A DNA stretch of 57,240 bases from RUG12783 sp946409545 (GTDB lineage Bacteria; Bacillota_I; Bacilli_A; RF39; UBA660). Shown piece by piece: positions 16,390-25,444 of the stretch. The first letter of the stretch is position 1. Every line of letters starts with the position of its first letter. The position numbers and the translations under genes were made by a program. The notes under the pieces were generated by a model. That model saw only the letters and a list, made by a program, of their open reading frames with translations, was not told the origin of the DNA and did not search any database. Where the stretch lies: positions 1-57,240 of the forward strand of contig CAMJWT010000012.1 of assembly GCA_946409545.1 (NCBI GenBank), given 5' to 3'.

Positions 16390-17589
16390 ATGAATAGAGA
16401 AGATTTTCCAATACTTTCCAATAATTTAATATATTTTGATAATGGAGCAACAACTCTAAAACCAATTAGTGTTATTGAAAGTAATATTGAATATTATACA
16501 AAGTATTCTGCAAACGCTCATCGAGGAGATTATGATATATCTCAAAAAGTTGATAGCTTATATGAAGAGACAAGAGATCTTGTAAGAGAATTTATAAATG
16601 CCGAAAAAAGAGAAGAAATAGTTTTTACTAGTGGCGCAACAGAGTCTTTGAATATGATTGTCTTTGGCTTTATGAAAAACTATCTTCATAAAGGTGACGA
16701 AGTATTGATAACAAAGTCAGAACATGCTAGTAATGTTCTTCCATGGTATAAATTAAAAGATGAGATAGGTATTGATATTAAGTTTATTGAACTTGAAAAC
16801 AATTGTGTAACACTTGATAATGTAAAAAAAGCAATAACAAGTAATACGAAAGCAATTTCTCTTGCTGAAATAACTAATACTTTTGGTGATACAAGAGATA
16901 TGGAAGCTATTTGTGAAATGGTTCATCCTATGGGAATATTAGTAGTTTGTGATGGATGTCAAAGTGTGCCACATAAGAAAACCAATGTTATTGAAAGTGG
17001 TGTAGACTTTTTAGCGTTCTCTGCTCATAAAATGTTAGGTCCAACAGGTATTGGAGTACTTTATGGTAAATATGAATTATTAAATCAAATGGAACCAATC
17101 ATTCTTGGCGGTGGTATGAATAGTGTCTTTGAATGTGATCTTACATATGAAAACAAAGAATTACCATCCCGTCTTGAAGCTGGTACTCAAAATATCGCCG
17201 GTATCTTAGGTCTTCGTAAAGCTATTAAATATTTAAATAATCTTGGTATGGATAATATTCATCAATATGAACTTGAACTACGTAATTATTTTATAAATAA
17301 GTTAAGTGAAGTTAATGATGTTATTATTTATAATAAAGATATTAATAGTAATACTATTTTATTTAATATTAAAGATATCTTTTCCCAAGATACAAGTAGA
17401 TATTTAAATCATTATCATATTTGTGTTAGAGCAGGTAATCATTGTGCTAAAATGGTTAAAGATTTAATTGGTATTTCGAATACTTGTCGTGTTTCACTAT
17501 ATTTTTATAATACGAAAGAAGAAGTTGACAAATTTATTGAAGTTATTAAAAATCATGATGACTTGATGAAGGTGATTATTGATGGATAA
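16390..17589 (+). CDS. sufS: Cysteine desulfurase SufS
   Basis: PLP enzyme that takes sulfur from cysteine and hands it to SufU. The 399 residues include 'IYFDNGATTLKP', 'NAHRGDYDIS', 'FTSGATESLN', 'SEHASNVLPWY', the PLP Lys in 'FSAHKMLGPTGIGVLYG' (about residue 216) and the active-site Cys in 'VRAGNHCAKM' (about residue 356). The Cys motif is the group II (SufS) type. ATG 16390 is preceded by GGTGGTGA at the end of sufD. It overlaps sufU by eight bases. Confidence 0.97.
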   Translation: MNREDFPILSNNLIYFDNGATTLKPISVIESNIEYYTKYSANAHRGDYDISQKVDSLYEETRDLVREFINAEKREEIVFTSGATESLNMIVFGFMKNYLHKGDEVLITKSEHASNVLPWYKLKDEIGIDIKFIELENNCVTLDNVKKAITSNTKAISLAEITNTFGDTRDMEAICEMVHPMGILVVCDGCQSVPHKKTNVIESGVDFLAFSAHKMLGPTGIGVLYGKYELLNQMEPIILGGGMNSVFECDLTYENKELPSRLEAGTQNIAGILGLRKAIKYLNNLGMDNIHQYELELRNYFINKLSEVNDVIIYNKDINSNTILFNIKDIFSQDTSRYLNHYHICVRAGNHCAKMVKDLIGISNTCRVSLYFYNTKEEVDKFIEVIKNHDDLMKVIIDG

Positions 17590-18013
17590 TGATTTAAGAA
17601 GAACTATCATTATTGATAATTTTCAAAATCCTACAAATAAAAAAACAATTGAAGATGATTCTTTTGTTTCAGCCAATACACATAGTGATTCATGTATTGA
17701 TAATGTAACATTATTTGTTAAATTTAATGGTGATAAGATTGAAGATGTGTATTTCGATGGAGAAGCGTGTGCGATTACAACATCAGCAACATCTATTATG
17801 ATTCAAAAATTAATTGGTAAAACCATTGATGAAGCGTTATCTTTAATGGATAATTATTATAAGATGTTAGATGAAAAAGAATATGATAAAGATTCACTTG
17901 AAGAACTTAACGCGTATGATGAAATGTATAAACAACCAAGTCGTAAAAAATGTGCAATGTTACCTTTTGAAACATTAAAAAAAGCCATTATAAAATATAA
18001 AGAAAATAAGTAA
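17582..18013 (+). CDS. sufU: Sulfur-transfer protein SufU
   Basis: Zinc-dependent sulfur acceptor of SufS. All ligands are present: Cys and Asp in 'SDSCID' (about 38-43), Cys in 'DGEACAIT' (about 62-68) and Cys in 'KKCAML' (about 126-131). At 143 residues the length is normal. ATG 17582 follows GGTGATT. It is the last gene of the suf operon; a strong terminator follows, where Bacilli usually have sufB. Confidence 0.95.
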   Translation: MDNDLRRTIIIDNFQNPTNKKTIEDDSFVSANTHSDSCIDNVTLFVKFNGDKIEDVYFDGEACAITTSATSIMIQKLIGKTIDEALSLMDNYYKMLDEKEYDKDSLEELNAYDEMYKQPSRKKCAMLPFETLKKAIIKYKENK

Positions 18014-18021
18014 AATTAATG

Positions 18022-18052
18022 AAAACTAGTTATTTATATAACTAGTTTTTTA
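18022..18052 (+). terminator. Terminator of suf operon
   Basis: AAAACTAGTTAT pairs with ATAACTAGTTTT, followed by Ts. Confidence 0.9.
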
Positions 18053-18097
18053 TTGTTTAATAAAATTAATTGTAATACAATTATAATAGGTGATAAT

Positions 18098-20584
18098 ATG
18101 AGAAATAATGAATCTGGAAACAATATAATTTTGAAGATTATTATTGGAGTATTAGGAGTAATTGTACTATATTTTGGTTTAGTAGCTTTTAATGTTATTG
18201 ATGGACCATTTAGTACAATTGATGATAAAAAAGATTCAATAACTTTTTCTATAAAAGAATTAGAAATGAGAAAAGGTGAAGTTACCCATTTAGATGTAAT
18301 AAATAATAATGGTGATGCCTTTATCTTTACAAGTAGTGATCCAAGTGTTGCAACTGTTGATGATTCAACAGGTTATATCGAAGCTAAAAAAGCGGGAGTT
18401 ACTACCATTACGGTTCAATTAAGGAAAGATAGTAATATCAAAGATGAATGTATTGTTACCGTTGTTGAACCTGTAAGTTCTATAGATGTTGAAAGTGTTT
18501 CTTTAAATAAACAATCATTAAGCTTAAAAGTTGGTGATAGTGAAACCCTTCATTATACGTTATCACCAAATAATGCAAATATTCAAAAAGTTACTTGGTC
18601 AACAAGTAATAAAACAGTTGCTACTGTTAGTAAATATGGAGAAATAAAAGCTGTTGGTGTTGGAAATGCAATCATTAAAGTAGTAACAGATAATGGAAAA
18701 GAAGCAATATGTAATGTAACAGTTACTAAAAAGTCATCTAGTGAACCACCAAAAGAAGAAAATATTGAAGTAACGAGTATTAGTTTTGAAAGTAATAATA
18801 TTAAATTAAAAATAGGTAGTAATTATAATCTAAGATCTAGAATGACCATTAAACCAAGTAATGCAACTAATAAAAAGATAACATGGACAAGTAGTGATTC
18901 TAGTATTGCCACAGTATCAAATGGTGTTGTAACAGCCATAAAAGCAGGAACAGTAACTGTTACAGCAAAATCAAGTAATGGTAAGACAGCAACATGTACT
19001 TTTGTTATTACTAAAAGTGGTAGTACCAAAGAAGTAGAAGTTACTAGTATAAGTTTTGAAAGTAATAATGTTAATATGAATGTTGGTAAATTATATAATT
19101 TAAAATCTCGAATGACCATTAAACCCGATAATGCCACTAATAAAACGATAACTTGGACAAGTAGTAATACAAGTATTGCAACTGTAAATGATGGACTTGT
19201 AACTGCTTTAAAAGCTGGAACTGTAAAAGTTACGGCAAAAGCAGATAATGGTGAAAAGGCAACATGTACTTTTGTTATTACTAAAAGTGGTAGTACCAAA
19301 GAAGTAGAAGTTACTAGTATAAGTTTTGAAAGTAATAATATTAATATGAATGTTGGTAAATTATATAATTTGAAATCACGAATGACAATTAAACCCGATA
19401 ATGCAACTAACAAAACCGTAACTTGGACAAGTAGTAATACAAGTGTTGCTACTGTAAAAGATGGTGTTGTAACAGCATTAAAAGCAGGAACAGCAACTGT
19501 TACAGCAAAATCAAATAATGGTAAGACAGCAACCTGTACTTTTGTTATAAAAGCTGGTAGTACTACTAGTGATGCAATAAGTAGTGATGGAACAATTAAT
19601 AATAAATACTTTAATATTGTTACGGGAAGTGGAGTTAATAAAAGCACTGCTCTTGCAAATACTAAAGGTCTTAATGAAGCCATATCTTATGCAAAAAAGA
19701 ATGGTATTAAAAATATTAAATTAACGAAAGGTACCTATGTTGTTGCTAATATTGTGAATAAAAACGAAACTATTTTAAATGCTGCTGTTCAATTAAAATC
19801 AAACATTAATTTCAACTTGAATGGTTCTACATTAAAGATGTATCCTAATTCAGATGCTCAATATAGTGTTATATTAGTATATAATATTAAAAATGCTAAA
19901 GTATATAATGGAACTCTAGAAGGTGATCGTCAAAAACACACATGTGGAGATGGAAAAACTTTAATTCTTTCTGAAGATAGACGTGTAGGACCAGATGCAA
20001 GAAAAATACATAAATGTAATGATGGTTCAAAAGGTAATGGTACTCATGAATGGGGTATGGGTGTTAGAGTAAAAGATTCTTCATCGATTGAAATATATAA
20101 TTTAACTATAAAAGAAATGACTGGTGATGGTGTTGTTGTTGCTAGTAATAAACTAGTTTTCCCAATAGTTACCAAAAATATTTTAGTTCATAATAATGAA
20201 ATATATAATTGTCGTCGACAAGGTATAACGATTGGAAGAGTTGATGGTTTAAAAGTTTATAGCAATAATATTCACAATATTAAGGGAACTGATCCTCAAG
20301 CAGGCATTGATGTTGAACCAGATGGAACTAAAAATTATATTATTAAAACAGAGATTTATAATAATAAATTTTCCAATAATGGAGTTGATTTTTCATCGTA
20401 TAATAAGCTTAAACGATGTACTACTAAAAATGAAGTTAATATAATTATTCGTGATAATGATTTTGATTGTAAAAAATCGCATACAGTTTATCTTCGAGAA
20501 AGTTTAAGAAAAAGTTTCACGCTTAAAGATAACGAATGTCAAAGAATAAGATATACTGGTCAGGATTATGTTAAATGTAGTTAA
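18098..20584 (+). CDS. Ig-like (BIG2) repeat surface protein with beta-helix domain
   Basis: An 828-residue surface protein. One membrane helix (about 10-31) is followed by about five BIG2 domains of 80-90 residues (roughly 45-490), each with a core like 'ITWTSSDSSIATVSNG' and ending 'TATCTFVI'. The last 330 residues look like a right-handed parallel beta-helix of the pectate-lyase-like type: 'ILVHNNEIYNCRRQGITIG' and 'DVEPDGTKNYIIKTEIYNN' repeat Asn-rich turns. A polysaccharide lyase or binding role is likely; no catalytic residues can be named. Start at ATG 18098 (GGTGATAAT before it) rather than 18053. Domains 3-5 are nearly identical at DNA level. The next gene is its paralogue. Confidence 0.82.
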   Translation: MRNNESGNNIILKIIIGVLGVIVLYFGLVAFNVIDGPFSTIDDKKDSITFSIKELEMRKGEVTHLDVINNNGDAFIFTSSDPSVATVDDSTGYIEAKKAGVTTITVQLRKDSNIKDECIVTVVEPVSSIDVESVSLNKQSLSLKVGDSETLHYTLSPNNANIQKVTWSTSNKTVATVSKYGEIKAVGVGNAIIKVVTDNGKEAICNVTVTKKSSSEPPKEENIEVTSISFESNNIKLKIGSNYNLRSRMTIKPSNATNKKITWTSSDSSIATVSNGVVTAIKAGTVTVTAKSSNGKTATCTFVITKSGSTKEVEVTSISFESNNVNMNVGKLYNLKSRMTIKPDNATNKTITWTSSNTSIATVNDGLVTALKAGTVKVTAKADNGEKATCTFVITKSGSTKEVEVTSISFESNNINMNVGKLYNLKSRMTIKPDNATNKTVTWTSSNTSVATVKDGVVTALKAGTATVTAKSNNGKTATCTFVIKAGSTTSDAISSDGTINNKYFNIVTGSGVNKSTALANTKGLNEAISYAKKNGIKNIKLTKGTYVVANIVNKNETILNAAVQLKSNINFNLNGSTLKMYPNSDAQYSVILVYNIKNAKVYNGTLEGDRQKHTCGDGKTLILSEDRRVGPDARKIHKCNDGSKGNGTHEWGMGVRVKDSSSIEIYNLTIKEMTGDGVVVASNKLVFPIVTKNILVHNNEIYNCRRQGITIGRVDGLKVYSNNIHNIKGTDPQAGIDVEPDGTKNYIIKTEIYNNKFSNNGVDFSSYNKLKRCTTKNEVNIIIRDNDFDCKKSHTVYLRESLRKSFTLKDNECQRIRYTGQDYVKCS
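18989..19377 (+). repeat. 270-bp tandem repeat inside the 18098 gene
   Basis: About 119 bases at 18989-19107 recur at 19259-19377 with very few differences, period 270 bases (90 codons, one Ig-like domain). Such direct repeats allow domain gain or loss by recombination. Confidence 0.8.
20298..20578 (+). repeat. Identical 281-bp block, copy 1
   Basis: Identical by eye to 22554-22834 (offset 2256), covering the C-terminal beta-helix end of both paralogues. Confidence 0.9.
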
Positions 20585-20612
20585 AAAAGATTTAATTTAC
20601 TTAAATCTTTTT
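20582..20612 (+). terminator. Terminator after first beta-helix gene
   Basis: AAAGATTTAA pairs with TTAAATCTTT, followed by Ts; the same hairpin follows the paralogue at 22840. Confidence 0.85.
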
Positions 20613-20640
20613 TATTTAGATATAAAATAAAAAAAGTGTT

Positions 20641-20683
20641 AACTAAAAAACAAACTAATGTTAAAAAGTTTGTTTTTTTAGTT
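20641..20683 (+). terminator. Second long inverted repeat between the paralogues
   Basis: 20641-20656 pairs with 20667-20683 with one bulged T; AT-rich stem of 16 pairs. A TATAAT at 20692-20697 follows and probably starts the next gene. Confidence 0.6.
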
Positions 20684-20713
20684 AGCTAATATATAATAAA
20701 AATAGAGGTATAT

Positions 20714-22840
20714 ATGAATAAAAAAGGTAAATCAATTACTTTATTAGTAATAGGATCTTTATTAATGATATCTTCTATAGTATTTCTTTTAATCAAAATT
20801 AATGTTATTAAAACAAATAAAGTTGATAATGATGATATTGGTGAAATAGGTACTCTTGCTTCAAATAAGATAAATGTTATTTTGGACGCAAATGGTGGAA
20901 TGGTATCAAAGAAAAGTCTTTCAATAAAAAAGGGGACAAAAATTGGTAGTTTACCAACCCCAACAAGAAGTGGATATACCTTTAACGGATGGTATTCAAA
21001 AAAAAGTGGCGGGAGTGTAGTTAATTCGTCGACAAAATTTAATAAAAACACAACAATATATGCTCATTGGAAAATAGAAATAGGTATTAGTCTTAATAAA
21101 AAAAATCTATCTATCAAAGTTGGTGATAGTGATAGTTTAAAAGTTACAATGGTTGTATCTAATGTGTTTCATGATGTTAAATGGACTAGTAGTAACCCAA
21201 AAGTGGTTACAGTAAATAATAATGGAGTAGTAAAAGGTATTAAAGAAGGTACTGCTACAATAACGGTTTCATTAGATAATGGTAAAAAGGCCTCTTGTAA
21301 AGTAACTGTTACGTCTAAAAATGGTGATGTAAGCAAAATAACTTTAAATAAAACTAATTTATCTTTAATAGTTGGTAAAAGTGAGAAACTAAATGCAACA
21401 GTGATTCCCTCTAATGCCAAAAATAAAACAATTATTTGGACAAGTGGTAATCCTAAAATAGCTACTGTTGATAAAAATGGTAAAGTAGTGGCTATTAAGT
21501 CAGGAACAGTAACAATAACAGCAAAATCAAATAATGGAAAGATTGCGACTTGTAAAGTAACTGTTACTTCTAAAACAGTTAACGTGAGTAAGGTAACATT
21601 GAATAAAACTAAGTTGTCTTTATTGGTTGGTAAAAATGAAAAATTAACAGCAACAGTAACACCAACTAATGCTACAAATAAAACAATCAGATGGACAAGT
21701 AGCAATTCCAAAATAGCTACTGTCGATAAAAATGGGAAAGTGGTGGCTATTAAATCAGGAACAGTAACAATAACAGCAAAATCAAATAATGGAAAGATTG
21801 CGACTTGTACTCTTGTTATAAAAAATAGTGATGCAATAAGTAGTGATGGAACAATTAATAATAAATACTTTAATATTGTTACGGGAAGTGGAGTTAATAA
21901 AAGCATTGCTCTTGCCAATACTAAAGCTCTTAATGAAGCCATATCTTATGCTCATGATAATGGTATTAAAAATATTAAGTTAACGAAAGGTACTTATGTT
22001 GTTGCTAATATTGTGAATAAAAACGATCCTATTTTAAATACAGCTATTCAATTAAAATCAAATATGAACTTTAATCTTAATGGTTCAACGATAAAAATGT
22101 ATCCTAATTCAAATGCTCAATACAGCATTGTATTAATCTATAAAGAGAAGAATGTTAAAGTATATAATGGAACTTTAGAAGGAGATCGTAAGAATCATAC
22201 ATGTATGAATGGGAAAAGTATTCTTGACGAAGATAAACGTGTTGGACCTGACGCAAAAACAAAGAAAAAATGTCTTGATGGTTCAAAAGGTAATGGTACT
22301 CATGAATGGGGAATGGGTGTTAGAGTAAGAGATTCTTCATCAGTTGAAATATACAGTTTAACTATAAAAGAAATGACCGGTGATGGGGTTATTGTTGGTA
22401 ATGACCAGTCCATTTTCCCAATAGTTACCAAAGATGTTTTAGTTCATAATAATGAAATATATAATTGTCGTCGACAAGGCATAACAATTGGAAGAGGCGA
22501 GAACTTAAAAGTTTATAAAAATATAATTCATAATATTAAAGGAACTAATCCAGAAGCAGGCATTGATGTTGAACCAGATGGAACTAAAAATTATATTATT
22601 AAAACAGAGATTTATAATAATAAATTTTCCAATAATGGAGTTGATTTTTCATCGTATAATAAGCTTAAACGATGTACTACTAAAAATGAAGTTAATATAA
22701 TTATTCGTGATAATGATTTTGATTGTAAAAAATCGCATACAGTTTATCTTCGAGAAAGTTTAAGAAAAAGTTTCACGCTTAAAGATAACGAATGTCAAAG
22801 AATAAGATATACTGGTCAGGATTATGTTAAATGTGATTAA
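20714..22840 (+). CDS. InlB/BIG2 repeat surface protein with beta-helix domain
   Basis: A 708-residue paralogue of the upstream gene. Membrane helix at about 8-28, one InlB B-repeat at about 52-115 ('PTPTRSGYTFNGWYSKKSGG'), three BIG2 domains (about 120-365, e.g. 'IIWTSGNPKIATVDKNG') and the same beta-helix domain (about 375-708). The last 93 codons are identical in DNA to the neighbour, and the start of the beta-helix ('SDGTINNKYFNIVTGSGVN') is nearly so, while the stalks differ. This modular exchange of stalk with a constant head suggests surface variation. The substrate is unknown. Own promoter and terminator are present. Confidence 0.82.
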   Translation: MNKKGKSITLLVIGSLLMISSIVFLLIKINVIKTNKVDNDDIGEIGTLASNKINVILDANGGMVSKKSLSIKKGTKIGSLPTPTRSGYTFNGWYSKKSGGSVVNSSTKFNKNTTIYAHWKIEIGISLNKKNLSIKVGDSDSLKVTMVVSNVFHDVKWTSSNPKVVTVNNNGVVKGIKEGTATITVSLDNGKKASCKVTVTSKNGDVSKITLNKTNLSLIVGKSEKLNATVIPSNAKNKTIIWTSGNPKIATVDKNGKVVAIKSGTVTITAKSNNGKIATCKVTVTSKTVNVSKVTLNKTKLSLLVGKNEKLTATVTPTNATNKTIRWTSSNSKIATVDKNGKVVAIKSGTVTITAKSNNGKIATCTLVIKNSDAISSDGTINNKYFNIVTGSGVNKSIALANTKALNEAISYAHDNGIKNIKLTKGTYVVANIVNKNDPILNTAIQLKSNMNFNLNGSTIKMYPNSNAQYSIVLIYKEKNVKVYNGTLEGDRKNHTCMNGKSILDEDKRVGPDAKTKKKCLDGSKGNGTHEWGMGVRVRDSSSVEIYSLTIKEMTGDGVIVGNDQSIFPIVTKDVLVHNNEIYNCRRQGITIGRGENLKVYKNIIHNIKGTNPEAGIDVEPDGTKNYIIKTEIYNNKFSNNGVDFSSYNKLKRCTTKNEVNIIIRDNDFDCKKSHTVYLRESLRKSFTLKDNECQRIRYTGQDYVKCD
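22554..22834 (+). repeat. Identical 281-bp block, copy 2
   Basis: Second copy of 20298-20578. Confidence 0.9.
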
Positions 22841-22872
22841 AAAAAGATTTAATTTACTTAAATCTTTTTTTT
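22838..22872 (+). terminator. Terminator after second beta-helix gene
   Basis: AAAGATTTAATTTACTTAAATCTTT hairpin with a long T run. Confidence 0.85.
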
Positions 22873-22904
22873 GTCTTTAATCGTGTAAATATCTATGATA
22901 TGAT
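22871..22904 (+). promoter_or_regulatory. Promoter of metalloprotease cluster with GTGTAAATAT motif
   Basis: TTGTCT (22871-22876) and TATGAT (22894-22899), spacer 17; a second TATGAT overlaps at 22899-22904. GTGTAAATAT at 22883-22892 lies in the spacer and is also the core of the four repeats before the 27342 gene. Confidence 0.45.
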
Positions 22905-22930
22905 TAATTTAGATATAAGATGGTGATAAC

Positions 22931-24394
22931 ATGTTAAAAGTTGATTGTAATGCTGTATTAAATAATAATAAAAGTATTTTAATTGACTCAGAAGCTGTAA
23001 AAGAGTTATTAGATACTTTAGACAATCAATATAATGGATTAGATGCTAGTGTAAAAGAAAGAGCATCTATTAACACAAGAATTTTAAGAGGTATGGTATC
23101 ATATGAATTAGAAGATAAAATTAGTTTTTTATCAAAAATGGTAAAAGAACTTGAAGAAGCTATGGGTGAATCCATGGATGAATTGATAAAACATAAATAT
23201 GGCGCAGATGTCTATGAAGATAAAATAATTGCTTTTTATGCGGATCATTGGTATAAATTTGGTGAAAATCTTGAAACACAAGAAGATGCCTTTAAACATT
23301 TTTATGTACTAGATAATTTTTATGATTTTTGGCATAAAGATATAGGAATGGATGAAAAATTATATGCTTATGTATCGATAAGAGAATTTCAAGAAAAATT
23401 TGATTATGATAGATTTGGTTTAAATCCTGATGACGTAAGAAAACAATTGTTGTATATTAAAGATGTACGTGGTTTCCAAGAAATGAAATCGGTTATAAGC
23501 GCTTTGTTAAATAATTGTCCTGATAATTATGAAGATTATGATTTTCAACCTGGAAGGAGAATTAACTCTGATTCATATTATAATTTTGATTCAAATCATA
23601 TTAATGAATTCCAAACTAATTCTGAAATCCTTTCTGTAAATGGTTATGATTTTGAGTTTTGTCAAGTTCTTCCAAAAGATTGTACTGGAATTGAAATGTT
23701 GGCTTATAATTTTGCAAAAGCAAATGTTATTAATACTATGAGAACATTACCATCTTCATATTTAGAAGTTCTTACTCATAAAAACAACACAGTAATATTG
23801 ACGTGTAGTATTGATTCACAAATCTATAATGGTGGAGTCTTTTGGGGAGGTTTAACTTATTCAGGCACTGGAAATGTTGTAATAAATGTACACGAAAGTT
23901 TTAAAGCCAATTATTATTATACAGTTGGAACAGTTCTTCATGAATTTGGTCACAAATTTGATGGTATTTTAGTAGATAGTGTTATAAACAAACTGTATGG
24001 AAAATATTTTTATTCTAAAAACAATGAAACATGGCAAAAGTTATACAACAAATATGTTGAGACTATTCAAGGTATTGAAGCTAAAGATTATGATAATCTT
24101 GTTTTTGGTGATGAGAATGAAAACAAAGAATACTCAGTAGAATTCTTTGCTGGAGCAATGTATTTATATTTCACTAAGGGAGATGCAATGAAAAAGTTTT
24201 GCCCAGATTTGTATGAGGAAATTACTAGATTACTAGGTGAAGATTATAGTGACTCTTATAATGAACATATAGAAGAAGTTTTAAATACAGAATATGATGG
24301 ACAGAGTAAAGGAAATGGTTATCCAGATCCTGAACCTGGACCAGGACCTTCACCAACACCAGGTCCTGAAGTGACACCTGGTCCAAATAATTAG
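22931..24394 (+). CDS. Leaderless zinc metalloprotease, anthrax-lethal-factor-like
   Basis: A 487-residue protein without signal peptide or membrane helix. The N-terminal 240 residues are mostly helical and unassigned. The C-terminal part has 'TVLHEFGHKFDG' (HExxH near residue 336) and, about 65 residues on, 'EYSVEFFAGAMYLY', the EFFAEA-like third-ligand motif of the lethal-factor (ATLF) peptidases. It ends in a Pro/Gly-rich tail of about 30 residues. Its two downstream partners lie 8 and 4 bases away. No signal peptide plus a small helical partner resembles type VII effector loci, but I see no LXG or WXG motif, so secretion is inference. It could instead act inside the cell. Confidence 0.7.
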   Translation: MLKVDCNAVLNNNKSILIDSEAVKELLDTLDNQYNGLDASVKERASINTRILRGMVSYELEDKISFLSKMVKELEEAMGESMDELIKHKYGADVYEDKIIAFYADHWYKFGENLETQEDAFKHFYVLDNFYDFWHKDIGMDEKLYAYVSIREFQEKFDYDRFGLNPDDVRKQLLYIKDVRGFQEMKSVISALLNNCPDNYEDYDFQPGRRINSDSYYNFDSNHINEFQTNSEILSVNGYDFEFCQVLPKDCTGIEMLAYNFAKANVINTMRTLPSSYLEVLTHKNNTVILTCSIDSQIYNGGVFWGGLTYSGTGNVVINVHESFKANYYYTVGTVLHEFGHKFDGILVDSVINKLYGKYFYSKNNETWQKLYNKYVETIQGIEAKDYDNLVFGDENENKEYSVEFFAGAMYLYFTKGDAMKKFCPDLYEEITRLLGEDYSDSYNEHIEEVLNTEYDGQSKGNGYPDPEPGPGPSPTPGPEVTPGPNN

Positions 24395-24402
24395 GAGGTT
24401 AT

Positions 24403-24999
24403 ATGAGAGAAAATAAAATTGCAAATATTAAAGTGGATAAATCAAAAGTTGCAAAAATAGGATCTTTTATATTGACAACTATGCTTATTATTTCTTTTGT
24501 AGATGGTACATATGAAAAAAACACTAATAATGAAGTTACAACAATTGGATGTGAACCAAAAGCGGTTGAATATTATGATAGATTATATGAATTAAAAAAT
24601 AACAGTTCAAAATATGACGATGTAATTGTAGATTTATATAACAAAGGACAATTAAGTATTAATGGTGTATCATATCCTTTGGATAAGTATTTTATAACAA
24701 TCAATTTTAATAGTGAAGGAAATGAATATCATTTAACAAGTACAAAAAGTGATTATAATGATATTTTAACTAGTAGTTTGGAAAAATATGAATATAAAAG
24801 AATTGTAAGATTTCGTGATACAACTGCATTTATAGAACTCATCAATAGTGATTGTGTTCTTATTGATTATGAAAGAAATATTATTACAATAATAGATGTA
24901 AATAAGGCATTAGAAATAGTAAATAATTGGGATGGTACAATTCATGATAAAGTTCCTGAAACTGATGCTGTAGAGAATAAAGAATTTATAAGAAGGTAA
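24403..24999 (+). CDS. Membrane-anchored protein of metalloprotease cluster
   Basis: A 198-residue protein with a single N-terminal hydrophobic segment (about 21-42), followed by an extracellular part of about 155 residues with mixed helix and strand. No Cys lipobox is seen. No family recognised. It lies eight bases after the protease gene with a strong AGGAGG, so the two are co-translated. By position it could be a self-protection (immunity) protein or an accessory factor of the protease; the sequence does not decide. Confidence 0.6.
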   Translation: MRENKIANIKVDKSKVAKIGSFILTTMLIISFVDGTYEKNTNNEVTTIGCEPKAVEYYDRLYELKNNSSKYDDVIVDLYNKGQLSINGVSYPLDKYFITINFNSEGNEYHLTSTKSDYNDILTSSLEKYEYKRIVRFRDTTAFIELINSDCVLIDYERNIITIIDVNKALEIVNNWDGTIHDKVPETDAVENKEFIRR

Positions 25000-25003
25000 T
25001 TAA

Positions 25004-25336
25004 ATGATTAATGTAAGTAATGAAAAAGCAAAAATTGCTTTGATGAAGCAGACCGCAGGGGACATTAATGACAATGCTATTAAATTATGTGATGATTTAA
25101 AAAAAACCTCAGATATTTTTCAAGGAAATAAAGTTGATGATGCTATAAATGAATTAACAAATCATTCAAGTAAAATTAAGGATGAGGCTTCTTTTTTAAT
25201 CATCGAAGTTGATAGTTTAAATGGTGTTGTTAATCAAATTTACCAAGAACAAGTAGATGAGGAAAATCGTCGCAAAAGAGAACAAGAAATGAATAAACCT
25301 AATGAATCTATTAATCCCAACTTTTTGAATGAATAA
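25004..25336 (+). CDS. Small helical protein of metalloprotease cluster, WXG100-like by size
   Basis: 110 residues, almost entirely helical, with a short break at 'FQGNK' (about 39-43) near where WXG100 proteins have their Trp-x-Gly turn; here Phe-Gln-Gly. The tail is charged ('EENRRKREQE') and disordered. Helix-turn-helix of this length fits ESAT-6/Lap-type partners of type VII effectors, but the export motif YxxxD/E is not exact ('YQEQVDEE'). Third gene of the cluster, four bases after the previous one. Confidence 0.6.
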   Translation: MINVSNEKAKIALMKQTAGDINDNAIKLCDDLKKTSDIFQGNKVDDAINELTNHSSKIKDEASFLIIEVDSLNGVVNQIYQEQVDEENRRKREQEMNKPNESINPNFLNE

Positions 25337-25381
25337 ATAGTAATATTGAAGACCTATAATAATGGTTAATAAAATAAATAT

Positions 25382-25411
25382 AAAGATTTAATTTGTTTAA
25401 ATCTTTTTTTA
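25382..25411 (+). terminator. Terminator of metalloprotease cluster
   Basis: AAAGATTTAA-TTTG-TTTAAATCTTT followed by Ts. Confidence 0.85.
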
Positions 25412-25420
25412 TGATATAAT
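25412..25420 (+). promoter_or_regulatory. Extended -10 promoter of miaB
   Basis: TGA-TATAAT directly after the terminator T run, 24 bases before the ATG. Confidence 0.55.
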
Positions 25421-25444
25421 TTAGTCTTGAAAAGAGGGATTAAT

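Noticed and set aside
18823..21942. Long minus-strand frames 18823-19683 and 21169-21942 inside the BIG2 genes
   Set aside because: They mirror repeat-rich coding sequence, are hydrophobic low complexity, and lack ribosome sites.
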